Shown here one piece after another: positions 31,314 through 41,600 of a stretch of DNA of 64,000 nt (positions are counted from its first letter, which is position 1; every line of letters starts with the position of its first letter). A program made the translations under genes and the position numbers. Origin of the DNA: Acidaminococcus sp050873445 (GTDB lineage: Bacteria > Bacillota > Negativicutes > Acidaminococcales > Acidaminococcaceae); contig NZ_JBNMIU010000001.1 of NCBI RefSeq assembly GCF_050873445.1, forward strand, positions 41,166 through 105,165. Direction: 5' to 3'. The notes below the pieces were generated by a model. That model saw only the letters and a list, made by a program, of their open reading frames with translations. It had not been told where the DNA came from and made no database searches.

Positions 31314-32105
31314 ATGCTGAAAAAAATATTGGGATTGACCTTGCCGAAATTCAAAGATCCGGAAGGACGGGAAATCGATATTTCCAAGATCCGGCCGGAA
31401 CTGGTGCCTCAGCATGTGGCCATCATCATGGACGGCAATGGGCGGTGGGCACGGGCCCAGGGAAAACCCCGCACCTTCGGCCATGCAGCCGGAGCCAGGA
31501 CCCTGCGGCGCATCGTGAAATTTGCTGATAAACTGGGCATCAGGACCCTGAGTGTGTATGCCTTTTCCACGGAAAACTGGAAACGGCCCATTACGGAAGT
31601 CCATTTCATCATGGATCTCCTTGTTGAATACCTGACCAAGGAACTGGAAGAATTCAACCAGTACAATGTGCGGATTCGCTTCATGGGTGCACGGGAGGGA
31701 CTGCCCGACATCGTGAAGGAAAAAATGGACCACGCACTGGAAGTGACCCGCAATAACACGGGTATCATCTTGAATATTGCAATCAATTACGGCGGGCAGC
31801 GGGAGCTGGTAGGCGCTATGAAGGAAATTGGCGCCCTGATAAAAGAAGGTCAGCTGCAGCCGGAAGACATAAATGAAAAGACCATTGAAGAGCATCTGTA
31901 CACCCGGGGACTGCCGGCACCGGATCTTTTGATCCGCACCGGCGGCGATCTGCGGGTGAGCAATTTCATGCTGTGGCAGATTGCCTACTCCGAGTTCTGG
32001 ACCACGCCGGTCTTCTGGCCGGATTTCTCCGAAGAGCTCCTGGTAGAGGCAGTGCTCAGCTACGAGAAACGGGATCGCCGGTTCGGCGGTTTGAACCAGA
32101 AATAA
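31314..32105 (+). CDS. uppS: undecaprenyl diphosphate synthase
   Basis: 263 aa. Cis-prenyltransferase making the C55 lipid carrier for peptidoglycan and other glycans. IMDGNGRWA with the catalytic Asp, SVYAFSTENWKRP, and RTGGDLRVSNFMLWQIAYSEF are present. The N-terminus has about 35 extra residues before the barrel. AGGGAAGG precedes ATG 31314. First gene of the conserved uppS-cdsA-dxr-rseP-ispG-proS run. Confidence 0.97.
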   Translation: MLKKILGLTLPKFKDPEGREIDISKIRPELVPQHVAIIMDGNGRWARAQGKPRTFGHAAGARTLRRIVKFADKLGIRTLSVYAFSTENWKRPITEVHFIMDLLVEYLTKELEEFNQYNVRIRFMGAREGLPDIVKEKMDHALEVTRNNTGIILNIAINYGGQRELVGAMKEIGALIKEGQLQPEDINEKTIEEHLYTRGLPAPDLLIRTGGDLRVSNFMLWQIAYSEFWTTPVFWPDFSEELLVEAVLSYEKRDRRFGGLNQK

Positions 32106-32117
32106 GAGGCGAAGATT

Positions 32118-32948
32118 ATGGGACAACGAATCCGGACGGCCATTGTGGCCATTCCGATTGCACTGTGTTTGATCAAACTGGGCGGCCTGCCCTTTGCCCT
32201 GGGTGTACTGCTGCTGGGCGTGGTGGGCTTCCGGGAATTCCGGAATATGCTCATGCAGGATGGTATCAAGGTCTACCGGGCAGCCGGAGTGATCGGCACT
32301 TTGATGCTGATCATGGCGGCCGGAGTGGGGCACAGCGAATGGCTGCTGCCCCTGGTGACCCTGTTTTCCCTGCTGGTGATGCTGGAAGGGCTGTATGAGT
32401 ATGCCCAGGGGCATTTTCCCGAGAATACCGGGCTCACCTGTATGGCCCTGGTGTACCTGGGTCTGCCTTTTGCCCATTTCATCCTGCTGCGAGAACTGAC
32501 GGGCCCGGTACACACTTTGCCTCTGTGGGGCCGGATGAGCCTGGGAGAAGCCCTGCTCTGGACGGTCATGTTTGCCACCTGGGCCAGTGATACCTTTGCT
32601 TACTTCGGCGGCCGTGCTTTCGGCAAAACGAAGCTGCTGCCCAGAGTGAGCCCCAAGAAGACCCGGGAGGGGGCCCTGTGCGGGTTCATCGGGTGCGTAG
32701 CCACGGTGTGGCTGCTGGGGAATGTATGGCTGGGATATCCGCTGCTGCCCATCCTGCTGCTGGGCATCGGCATCGGCATCTTCGCACCGCTGGGGGATCT
32801 GGTGGAAAGCATCCTGAAACGGTCCTGCGCTATCAAGGATTCCGGGAACTTCTTCCCCGGCCACGGGGGTGTGCTGGATCGGTGCGACAGCCTGATCTTC
32901 TCCGTACCCTTTGCGTACTATTTCATTACCTTATTTTTGCTGCCTTAA
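32118..32948 (+). CDS. cdsA: phosphatidate cytidylyltransferase
   Basis: 276 aa integral membrane enzyme making CDP-diacylglycerol from phosphatidic acid and CTP. Many hydrophobic segments, and the C-terminal signature GDLVESILKRSCAIKDSGNF followed by PGHGGVLDRCDS, typical of CdsA. It lies 12 bases after uppS and 9 before dxr. Confidence 0.96.
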   Translation: MGQRIRTAIVAIPIALCLIKLGGLPFALGVLLLGVVGFREFRNMLMQDGIKVYRAAGVIGTLMLIMAAGVGHSEWLLPLVTLFSLLVMLEGLYEYAQGHFPENTGLTCMALVYLGLPFAHFILLRELTGPVHTLPLWGRMSLGEALLWTVMFATWASDTFAYFGGRAFGKTKLLPRVSPKKTREGALCGFIGCVATVWLLGNVWLGYPLLPILLLGIGIGIFAPLGDLVESILKRSCAIKDSGNFFPGHGGVLDRCDSLIFSVPFAYYFITLFLLP

Positions 32949-32957
32949 GGAGGTCCT

Positions 32958-34112
32958 ATGAAGAAAATCGCGATTTTGGGGTCCACCGGTTCCATCGGGA
33001 CCCAGACCCTGGATGTGGCAGCGGCCAACCCGGAGCACCTGACGGTGGTGGCCCTGGCGGCCCATCAAAACGATACCCTGCTGGAGGAACAGATCCGGAG
33101 GTTCCGTCCTGTAGTGGCGGCTCTTTCGGACGAGAAGGCTGCGCAGCGGCTGCGGCAGCGGTATGACGGCCCTACGGAAATCCTCAGCGGACCGGAAGGG
33201 GTCATGGCCGCGGCCACCTGCAGCGATGCGGATACGGTGGTGGGAGCCATGGTAGGTTATGCGGGGCTGAAGCCTACGCTGGCCGCCATTGACGCCGGAA
33301 AAAACATCGCCCTGGCCAACAAGGAAACCCTGGTGGCAGCCGGCAGCCTGGTCATGGATGCCATCAGGAAAAAAGGTGTGCACCTGACACCGGTGGACAG
33401 TGAGCACAGTGCCATTTTCCAGTCCCTCCAGGGGAACCATCATAAAGATTTGAAACGAATCCTGCTGACGGCTTCCGGGGGTCCCTTCCGGGGTAGGAGC
33501 CGGAAAGAACTGGAAAAGGTGACCGTGGAACAGTGCCTGCATCATCCCACCTGGACCATGGGCACCAAAGTGACCATCGATTCTTCCACCCTAGCCAACA
33601 AGGGTCTGGAAGTGATCGAAGCCCACTGGCTGTTCGATGCGCCCTATGAAAAGATTGTTCCCGTCATCCATCCCCAGAGCATCGTCCATTCTCTGGTGGA
33701 ATACAGTGACGGAGCGGTCATTGCCCAGCTGGGGGTAGCGGATATGAAGCTGCCCATCCAGTATGCCCTCAGTTATCCGGATCGGTGGCCTGTGGCTTTT
33801 GACCAACTGGACCTGGTCCAGTGCGGGTCCCTGACATTCTTTGCTCCGGATACGAAGGTATTCCGGGCGCTGCCCCTGGCCATCGAGGCCGGAAAGACGG
33901 GCGGCATCCTGCCCTGCGCGTTCAACGCAGCCAATGAAGTGGCGGTGGCGTCCTTCCTGCAGGGGAAGCTCACGTTCCTGGGGATTGCCGACCTGATCGA
34001 AAAAGTGCTGGAGGCCACACCGAAGGTGCCGGCGGATTCCTATGAGACAATCGTGGAAGCCGACCGGAAGGCCCGGGAACGGGCAGAAGCCTTTGTGCGG
34101 CAGGCACAGTAG
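32958..34112 (+). CDS. dxr: 1-deoxy-D-xylulose 5-phosphate reductoisomerase
   Basis: 384 aa. Second step of the MEP isoprenoid pathway: DXP to MEP with NADPH. ILGSTGSIGTQTLDV (cofactor), ANKETLVAAG, DSEHSAIFQSL (metal and substrate), and the later MKLPIQYAL are all present. AAGGAGG at 32946-32952 sets ATG 32958. Works with ispG below, showing that this organism uses the MEP route. Confidence 0.97.
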   Translation: MKKIAILGSTGSIGTQTLDVAAANPEHLTVVALAAHQNDTLLEEQIRRFRPVVAALSDEKAAQRLRQRYDGPTEILSGPEGVMAAATCSDADTVVGAMVGYAGLKPTLAAIDAGKNIALANKETLVAAGSLVMDAIRKKGVHLTPVDSEHSAIFQSLQGNHHKDLKRILLTASGGPFRGRSRKELEKVTVEQCLHHPTWTMGTKVTIDSSTLANKGLEVIEAHWLFDAPYEKIVPVIHPQSIVHSLVEYSDGAVIAQLGVADMKLPIQYALSYPDRWPVAFDQLDLVQCGSLTFFAPDTKVFRALPLAIEAGKTGGILPCAFNAANEVAVASFLQGKLTFLGIADLIEKVLEATPKVPADSYETIVEADRKARERAEAFVRQAQ

Positions 34113-34124
34113 GAGGAAGAAACT

Positions 34125-35141
34125 TTGCTGACTATCCTGGCGGCTGTCGTATTGTTCGGTGTGCTGATTACGGTCCATGAACTGGGCCATTTCCTGGTGG
34201 CCAAAGGCACGGGGATGCTGGTAACGGAATTCTCCATCGGTTTTGGCCCCAAACTGCTCCAACGGAAAATCGGGGAGACGATGTATTCCCTGCGGCTGTG
34301 CCCCCTGGGAGGGTATAACCGGATCACCGGTATGGAACCGGGAGAACCGGTGACACCCCGGGGGTTCAATGGTCGGCCCCTGTGGGCCCGGATGCTGGTG
34401 ATCCTGGCCGGGCCCTTCATGAACTTTCTGCTGCCGGTAGTGATCTTCTTCGGAGTGTTCGCTGTCAGCGGCCTGACTCTGCCGGTGGACAAGCCCGTGG
34501 CAGGGTCTCTCATGGCCGGCTATCCCGCTGTGGAAGCGGGTCTGCAGGAAGGGGACACAATCCTGCGCATCAACGGTACGCCCCTGACCCATTGGAAGGA
34601 CATCAACAGCCAGGTACAGGCCAATGGACCGGTGCCGGCGAAACTGCTGGTGCAGCGGGGCGACAGCCAGTTGGAACTGACACTGAAACCCCGGTATGAC
34701 GGGGAAAGCGGACGGTTTCTGATCGGTGTGAGACCGCCGGTGGAACACCGGGACCTGAGCATCGGGGAAAGCATGAAGACGGCAGTCACATCTGTGTGGA
34801 AAATCTCTGCCGCCATGGTGGACGGCCTGCGGAAAATCGTCACAGGCAAGGTGAAAGCCGAAATCTCCGGGCCCATCGGCGTGGCTCATATGGCGGGGGA
34901 TGTGGCCGCCCAGGGCGCCGTTCCCTATCTGGAATTCATGGCGTTCCTGAGTCTGAACCTGGCCATCCTGAACCTGGTCCCCATCCCGGCTCTGGACGGG
35001 GGACAGTTCCTGGTGCTGGTGGTGGAAGGCCTGCTGGGCCATGCCCTGGCACCCCGGGCCAAAGAGCTGATCCAGCTGGTGGGAGTGGCCTGCATCATTG
35101 CGCTGACCCTCTTTGCCACCATGCACGATTTGCTGCATTAG
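34125..35141 (+). CDS. rseP: site-2 intramembrane metalloprotease RseP/RasP
   Basis: 338 aa. Zinc protease that cuts substrates inside the membrane (anti-sigma factors and signal peptide remnants in other bacteria). HELGH (His18, Glu19, His22) lies in the first TM, a single PDZ domain is in the middle (about 118-200, PAVEAGLQEGDTILRINGTPL), and NLVPIPALDGGQFL gives the third zinc ligand. The start is TTG 34125 after AGGAGGAAG. No anti-sigma substrate is in the window. Confidence 0.95.
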   Translation: MLTILAAVVLFGVLITVHELGHFLVAKGTGMLVTEFSIGFGPKLLQRKIGETMYSLRLCPLGGYNRITGMEPGEPVTPRGFNGRPLWARMLVILAGPFMNFLLPVVIFFGVFAVSGLTLPVDKPVAGSLMAGYPAVEAGLQEGDTILRINGTPLTHWKDINSQVQANGPVPAKLLVQRGDSQLELTLKPRYDGESGRFLIGVRPPVEHRDLSIGESMKTAVTSVWKISAAMVDGLRKIVTGKVKAEISGPIGVAHMAGDVAAQGAVPYLEFMAFLSLNLAILNLVPIPALDGGQFLVLVVEGLLGHALAPRAKELIQLVGVACIIALTLFATMHDLLH

Positions 35142-35151
35142 GAGGGAGAAT

Positions 35152-36219
35152 ATGGAAAGAAGGAAATCCCGTCCGGTCACCATCGGCAGTGTGACCATCG
35201 GCGGAAACCATCCGGTGGCGGTCCAGTCCATGACCAATACCCGGACGGAAGATGTGGCCGCCACGGTGGAGCAGATCCACCGGCTGACGGACCGGGGCTG
35301 TGAGATCGTCCGCTGTGCTGTGCCCACTATGGAAGCAGCCCAGGCCCTGGCTGAAATCAGGAAACAGATCGCCATCCCCCTGATTGCCGACATCCATTTC
35401 GATTACCGTCTGGCGCTCCAGGCCCTGGAAAGCGGGGTGGACGCCCTGCGGCTGAACCCGGGGAATATCGGGGGACGGGACCGGGTGGAAAAAGTGGTCA
35501 CCGCTGCCAAAGCCCGGCAGATCCCCATCCGCATCGGGGTGAATGCAGGTTCCCTGCCCAGAGACCTGCTGGCCAGGTACGGCCATCCTGCGGCGGAAGC
35601 CATGGTGGAAGCTGCCTGGCGGCATATTCATATTTTGGAAGAGATGGATTATAATAATATCGTCATTTCTTTAAAGGCCCACGACGTGCCCCTGACCCTG
35701 GAAGCCTACCGGCTCATGGCAAAGGAGTGCGAGTATCCCCTCCATGTAGGGGTGACGGAAGCCGGTACCATCCACAGCGGCCTCATCAAGAGCGCTGTGG
35801 GCATCGGTACCCTGCTGGCCGAGGGTATCGGCGATACCATCCGGGTTTCTCTCACTGGGGATCCGCTGGCTGAAATCGATGCCGGGTTCGAAATCCTGAA
35901 ATCCCTGGGCCTGCGGCAGCATGGACCCACCCTGGTTTCGTGTCCCACCTGCGGACGGACCAGCGTCAGCCTGGAGAAAATGGCTAAAGAGGTGGAAACC
36001 CGACTGGCCACCATTTCGCAGCCCATTACCGTGGCGGTGATGGGATGTGTGGTGAATGGACCGGGGGAAGCCCGGGAAGCCGATGTGGGTATTGCCGGCG
36101 GCCGTGGTGAAGGTCTGATCTTCCGCAAGGGCGAGATTTTGCGGAAAGTGCCGGAAGACCGGCTGGTAGAAGAGTTGTTCAATGAAATCGATACGATCAT
36201 CAAAGAAAGGAAGAACTGA
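35152..36219 (+). CDS. ispG: 4-hydroxy-3-methylbut-2-enyl diphosphate synthase
   Basis: 355 aa. MEP pathway iron-sulphur enzyme converting MEcPP to HMBPP. RKSRPVTIGSVTIGGNHPVAVQSMTNT near the start, LRLNPGNIGG, and the cluster ligands in CPTCGRTSVSLE and GCVVNGPGEA are present. The frame opens upstream at 35113 inside rseP, but GGAGGGAG at 35141-35148 supports ATG 35152. proS follows after 2 bases. Confidence 0.97.
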   Translation: MERRKSRPVTIGSVTIGGNHPVAVQSMTNTRTEDVAATVEQIHRLTDRGCEIVRCAVPTMEAAQALAEIRKQIAIPLIADIHFDYRLALQALESGVDALRLNPGNIGGRDRVEKVVTAAKARQIPIRIGVNAGSLPRDLLARYGHPAAEAMVEAAWRHIHILEEMDYNNIVISLKAHDVPLTLEAYRLMAKECEYPLHVGVTEAGTIHSGLIKSAVGIGTLLAEGIGDTIRVSLTGDPLAEIDAGFEILKSLGLRQHGPTLVSCPTCGRTSVSLEKMAKEVETRLATISQPITVAVMGCVVNGPGEAREADVGIAGGRGEGLIFRKGEILRKVPEDRLVEELFNEIDTIIKERKN

Positions 36220-36221
36220 GA

Positions 36222-37937
36222 ATGCGCGTTTCCCAATTGTATGCACCTACATTAAGAGAAGTACCGGCAGAAGCTGTTATCGAAAGCCATAAACTGATGC
36301 TGCGGGCCGGATATATCCGGAAGGTGGCCGGCGGACTGTACAGCTATCTGCCCCTGGCCTGGCGGAGCCTGCGGAAGATCGAACAGATCATCCGGGAGGA
36401 AATGGTTCCCACCGGCGCCCAGGAAATCATGATGCCGGTGCTGCAGCCCTCTGAAATCTGGCAGGAAAGCGGCCGGTGGCCTGCGTATGGTGCTGAGATG
36501 TTCAAACTGAAGGACCGGCATGGCCGTGACTTCTGCCTGGGGCCCACCCATGAAGAACTGGTGACCACCCTGGTGCGGGACGACCTGCGTTCCTACCGGC
36601 AGTTGCCTGTGACCCTGTACCAGATCCAGAGCAAGTTCCGGGATGAGAAACGGCCCCGGTTCGGCCTGATGCGCAGCCGGGAATTCATCATGAAGGATGG
36701 TTATTCTTTCGATAAAGATGCCGAAGGCCTGGATCGATCCTACCAAAACGAATACGACGCTTACAGCCGGATCTTCACCCGGTGCGGGCTGGATTACCGG
36801 CCGGTGGAAGCCGACAGCGGTGCCATCGGCGGTAAGGGCAGCCATGAATTCATGGCGCTGGCTGACAGCGGCGAAGCCGGCATCGTATATTGCGATACCT
36901 GCGACTACGCCGCTGACGTGGAAAAGGCTGAATGTGCCGCCATCCCCGCACCTGCCGAAGATCCGAAACCCCTGGAAAAGAAGGAAACCCCGGGCTGCAA
37001 TACCATCGAAGCGGTGTGCAAATTCCTGAATGCCCCTGTGGAAAAGAGCGTAAAGGCGGTAGCCTTCGTCACCGATGAAGGCAAGCTTGTGCTGTGCTTT
37101 GTCCGGGGCGACAAGGAAGCCAATGATACCAAAGTGGTGAACGTGGTGGGCTGTAACGAAGTGGAGATGGCTCCCGATGAACTGATCCTGGAAGCCGGCA
37201 CTGTTCCGGGTTTCATGGGCCCTGTGGGTCTGGATCCGGAAAAAACCATCATCATCATCGACCATTCCGTCATGAACATGCACAATGTGTGCTGCGGCGC
37301 CAACGAAAAAGATGTGCACTATGTGAATGCCGAACCGTCCCGGGATTTCAAATACACCTATGTGGCCGATATCAGCGCTGCCGTGGCCGGGGACAAATGC
37401 CCCCACTGCAACGGCCATCTGAAGGAAGCACGGGGCATCGAAGTGGGCCAGGTGTTCAAACTGAATACCAAGTACAGTGAAGCCCTGCATGCCACCTATC
37501 TGGATGTGGACGGCAAGGAACATCCGCTGGTCATGGGGTGCTACGGCATCGGAGTAGGCCGTACCCTGGCAGCTGCCATCGAACAGCATCACGATAAGGA
37601 CGGCATCATCATGCCCAAGAATATCGCTCCCTATCAGGTGATGGTGCTGGCCATGAATGTGAAGGACGAAGCAAGCTACAACAAGGCTGTCGAAATCCAT
37701 GACGCCCTGAACGCCGCCGGTATCGATACCCTGCTGGATGATCGGGATGAACGGGCCGGCGTGAAATTCAAGGATGCCGACCTGATCGGCTGCCCGCTGC
37801 GGATCGTGGTAGGGCCCAAGACCATGAAGCGCAATGCCATGGAAACGAAACTGCGCTGCAATGGCGAAATGCAGGATGTACCTTTCGAAGGGGATTACAT
37901 CAAGGCCATCCGGGAGATCCTGGATAAAGCATTGTAA
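36222..37937 (+). CDS. proS: prolyl-tRNA synthetase (bacterial type with editing insert)
   Basis: 571 aa, full length. Class II synthetase: motif 1 near LAWRSLRKIEQIIREEM, motif 2 in KFRDEKRPRFGLMRSREFIMKDGYSF, motif 3 in MGCYGIGVGRTLAAAIEQ. The roughly 180-residue INS domain between motifs 2 and 3 (CKFLNAPVEKSVKAVAF onward) hydrolyses Ala-tRNA-Pro. The C-terminal anticodon-binding domain is present. No T-box leader precedes it; the start lies 2 bases after ispG. Confidence 0.97.
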   Translation: MRVSQLYAPTLREVPAEAVIESHKLMLRAGYIRKVAGGLYSYLPLAWRSLRKIEQIIREEMVPTGAQEIMMPVLQPSEIWQESGRWPAYGAEMFKLKDRHGRDFCLGPTHEELVTTLVRDDLRSYRQLPVTLYQIQSKFRDEKRPRFGLMRSREFIMKDGYSFDKDAEGLDRSYQNEYDAYSRIFTRCGLDYRPVEADSGAIGGKGSHEFMALADSGEAGIVYCDTCDYAADVEKAECAAIPAPAEDPKPLEKKETPGCNTIEAVCKFLNAPVEKSVKAVAFVTDEGKLVLCFVRGDKEANDTKVVNVVGCNEVEMAPDELILEAGTVPGFMGPVGLDPEKTIIIIDHSVMNMHNVCCGANEKDVHYVNAEPSRDFKYTYVADISAAVAGDKCPHCNGHLKEARGIEVGQVFKLNTKYSEALHATYLDVDGKEHPLVMGCYGIGVGRTLAAAIEQHHDKDGIIMPKNIAPYQVMVLAMNVKDEASYNKAVEIHDALNAAGIDTLLDDRDERAGVKFKDADLIGCPLRIVVGPKTMKRNAMETKLRCNGEMQDVPFEGDYIKAIREILDKAL

Positions 37938-37966
37938 CTGACAGAATCCGAAAAGGAGGCGGGACC

Positions 37967-38641
37967 ATGGATATGTTGCTGGCACAGCTGACCTTGCGCA
38001 TCCTGCTGGCAGCGTTCCTGGGCGGTCTGATCGGCCTGGAACGGAGCTCCGGTGACCGGCCGGCGGGTCTTCGGACCCATGTGCTGGTAGCTACAGGTTC
38101 CGCTCTTTTGATGGTGATTTCCATTTACGGCAGTGATGGCTACACCCAGGCACGGGATCCTTCCCGGATTGCCTCCCAGGTGGTGAGCGGCATCGGTTTC
38201 CTGGGTGCCGGTACCATTCTCCACGAAGGGCTCACTGTGAAGGGGCTGACCACCGCCGCCAGCCTGTGGATCGTGTCGGCCATCGGCCTGACCGTGGGCT
38301 GCGGCATGCTGTCTCTGGGCATCTTTGCCACCGTGATTACCCTGGTGACCCTGATCCTGATCCGGGGCCTGGAGAAAAAGGTGCTGCCCGCCGGGCGGCC
38401 TACCAAGTGCATCCTTCATGTAACGGTGAACAAGAATCCGGACAGCATGATGGAAGTCATGGATTATCTCCAGGAACGGAACATCAAGACCCGGATCCTG
38501 GGCATGCGCAATGATCCCCAGCGGAATGTGCTGGAAGTGGATCTGGCAGTGAAAATCGGCAAGTATTACAATGCCAATGCCATCATTGATGGCTTGAAGA
38601 ATACCAAGGCGGTGCAGGGCATCGTCCTGAAAGATGAATGA
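37967..38641 (+). CDS. MgtC/SapB family membrane protein
   Basis: 224 aa. N-terminal membrane domain with GGLIGLERSSGDRPAGLRTHVLV, SGIGFLGAGTIL, and GLTTAASLWIVSAIGLTVGCGM, all MgtC hallmarks, then a C-terminal soluble ACT-like domain (about 140-224). MgtC members are linked with magnesium limitation and with control of the F-type ATPase or of cellulose synthesis in Salmonella; the role here is unknown. GGAGGCGGG precedes ATG 37967. It is inserted between proS and polC, where many Firmicutes have none. Confidence 0.88.
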   Translation: MDMLLAQLTLRILLAAFLGGLIGLERSSGDRPAGLRTHVLVATGSALLMVISIYGSDGYTQARDPSRIASQVVSGIGFLGAGTILHEGLTVKGLTTAASLWIVSAIGLTVGCGMLSLGIFATVITLVTLILIRGLEKKVLPAGRPTKCILHVTVNKNPDSMMEVMDYLQERNIKTRILGMRNDPQRNVLEVDLAVKIGKYYNANAIIDGLKNTKAVQGIVLKDE

Positions 38642-38653
38642 TTTGAGGTTGGA

Positions 38654-41600
38654 ATGAGCTGTTATAAAATCGTACCCAACAGGCATTGCTTCCTGGATTT
38701 CATGGTGACCCTGGAGCTGAGTCCGGAACAGCGTCACTGTGTGGAAGCCTTTCCCATCCGGTCGGTGGAAGTGGATGAGGAACGCAATACCTGGAAAATC
38801 AATTATGATGCAGCAGCTACGCCTCTGGAACAGCAGGAACTGGCAGCGGTCGCGAAAAAGCTGGCCGCTGCCTGTTCTGTTGCCCAGGTGACGTTTGTGA
38901 ACCAGAATGCGGATCAGCTGGCAGCTCCCTGCCTGGAGGACGAGGAGATCCCGCTGCCGCCGGAGCCCCCGGAAGAGGAGGAACCTCCCCTTCCGGAAGA
39001 ACCCCCAGAGGCGGAAGAGAACTTCTTCCAGAGTGAGGAATACCAGAAGGCACTGGCCAGCATCACCAGCCAGACGGCGGAAGGCCGGAAGAAGGACGGC
39101 GTGGTCTACGGCCGGAAGATTACCAAGAAAGCACGGACCATGGCCGAAGTGGTGGAAGAAGAGAACGGCGTAGTGGTGGAAGGCACCGTGGTGGGTTTCG
39201 ATGAACGGGAACTGCGTACCGGGGCCATCATGCTCACCATCAAGGTGGCGGACGACACCGAGGGCCTGTTCGTGAAAATCCGCTTCGGCGAACGGAACGA
39301 GGGCAACGATATTGCCCAGAACCGGAAGGCCTGTGCCGAACTGCAGCAGCAGATCCCGGAAGGGACGAAAGTCAAGCTGCAGGGCAACGTCACCGTGGAC
39401 AAATACGCCAACTCGGAACTGGTCATGGTGGGTGTGAAGGGCATCATGATAGAGCCTTCGGATACCCGGGAGGATCACTCGGCAACAAAACGGGTGGAAC
39501 TTCACTGCCATACCAAGATGAGCAAGATGGACGGTCTGACGCCCATCGAGAAACTGGTGGATACGGCGGTGGCCTGGGGCCATAAGGCCCTGGCTCTGAC
39601 GGACCACGGGGTGGTGCAGGCATTCCCTTTTGCCTACGATGAAGCCAAGAAGCTGCGTGACAAGAAGGGCTGGGAAATCAAGCTGATCTACGGCTGCGAA
39701 GGCTATCTGTGCCATAGCCGGGAGGACAAAAAGAACTACCACATCATCCTGCTGGCGAAAAACGTGGAAGGACTGCGGAACCTGTACCGGCTGGTTTCCC
39801 TGAGCCATCTGCAGTATTTCGGCGGCAAGCCCAAGCGGCCCCGGATGACCAAGGGACTGCTGGACCAGTACCGGGAAGGGATCATCGTGGGTTCGGCCTG
39901 TGCGGCGGGGGAAGTGTACAGGGCCATCCTGGCCGGGGTGCCTCACAAAGAACTGAAGGAAATCGCTTCCTACTACGATTACCTGGAAATCCAGCCTACG
40001 GGCAACAACAATTACCTGATCCAGGACAGCCGGTTCCCTGACATCACCTGTGTGGAAGATCTGCAGGCCATCAACAGGAAAATCCTGGCCCTGGGAGATG
40101 AACTGGGGAAACTGACCGTGGCTACCTGTGACGTGCACTTTTTGAACCCGGAAGACGCCCTGGCCCGGAAGATCCTCCAGGCCGGCATGGGCTATGCGGA
40201 CGAGGAACAGCCGCCCCTGTACTTCCGTACCACGGAAGAGATGCTGGCGGAATTCGCTTACCTGGGTGAACGGGCTTATGAAGTGGTGGTGGAGAACACC
40301 AACAAGATCAACGATATGGTGGAGCGGTTCAAGCCTGTACCCGACCGGGATCAGCTGTATTCGCCCTCCATCCCCGGCGCCAAAGAAAAGGTGCAGTCCC
40401 TGAGCTACGCCCAGGCCCATGCCTGGTACGGGCCCAAGCTGCCCAAAATCGTGGAGGACCGGCTGAAACTGGAACTGAATTCCATCATCGGCAACGGGTT
40501 CTCCGTGCTGTACTATATCGCCCACCTGCTGGTGAAAAAATCCAACGATGACGGTTACATGGTAGGTTCCCGGGGATCCGTAGGGTCTTCCTTCGTGGCT
40601 ACCATGCTGAACATCACGGAAGTGAATCCGCTGGTGCCTCACTACAGGTGCCCCCACTGTTTCCATACGGAATTCTTCACCGACGGCAGCGTGGAAAGCG
40701 GGTTCGACCTGCCGGAGAAGGATTGTCCCGAATGCGGTACGCCCATGATCCGGGATGGGCACAACATCCCGTTCGCTGTATTCCTGGGCTTCCATGGGGA
40801 TAAGGTCCCTGATATCGACTTGAACTTCTCCGGGGAATACCAGCCCCGGGCTCACAAATATACGGAAGAACTGTTCGGCCGGGACAACGTGTTCCGGGCC
40901 GGTACCCTGGGCACCATCAAGGACAAGACGGCCTACGGGTACATCAAGAAGTATTACGAAACCCGGGGCGAGCCCAAGCGGACTGCCTTCATCGAGAGCC
41001 TGATCCCCAAACTGGCCGGGGTGAAGCGGACCACCGGGCAGCATCCCGGCGGCATCGTGGTCATTCCCCGGAACCTGGATGTGCATTACATTACGCCTGT
41101 CTCCCATCCGGCGGACGATCCTGCCTGTGGTACCATCACCACCCACTATGATTTCCACTCCATTGACGAACGGATCGTCAAGCTGGATATCCTGGGCCAC
41201 GATGATCCCACGGTGATCAAGATGCTGGACCGGATGCTTGGCGAGGATTACTGCAAGCACATCCCCATCGGGGATAAGGATACCATGGAACTGTTCTTGA
41301 GTACCAAATCCCTGGGCGTGACTCCGGAGCAGATCGGCACGGAAGTGGGAACGTACGGGGTACCGGAATGCGGCACCCGGTTCGTGCGCCAGATGATCTC
41401 GGACGTTAAGCCCAAGAATTTTTCCGACCTGCTGCGTATTTCCGGGTATTCCCATGGTACGGACGTGTGGCTGAACAACGCCCAGGATTTGATCAAAGCA
41501 GGGACACCTACGGAAGATACCATTTCCACCCGTGACGACATCATGAACTGGCTGATCAACAAGGGCATGGAACCCAGCATGGCTTTTGGCATCATGGAAT

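Noticed and set aside
36190..36222. T-box leader for proS
   Set aside because: Only two bases separate ispG and proS, and no T-box consensus is present.
39000..39800. Frameshift or deletion in polC as the cause of the missing exonuclease
   Set aside because: The frame is continuous, PHP strands on both sides of the gap join smoothly and keep their metal residues, so a true domain absence is more likely than an error, though the raw reads cannot be checked.
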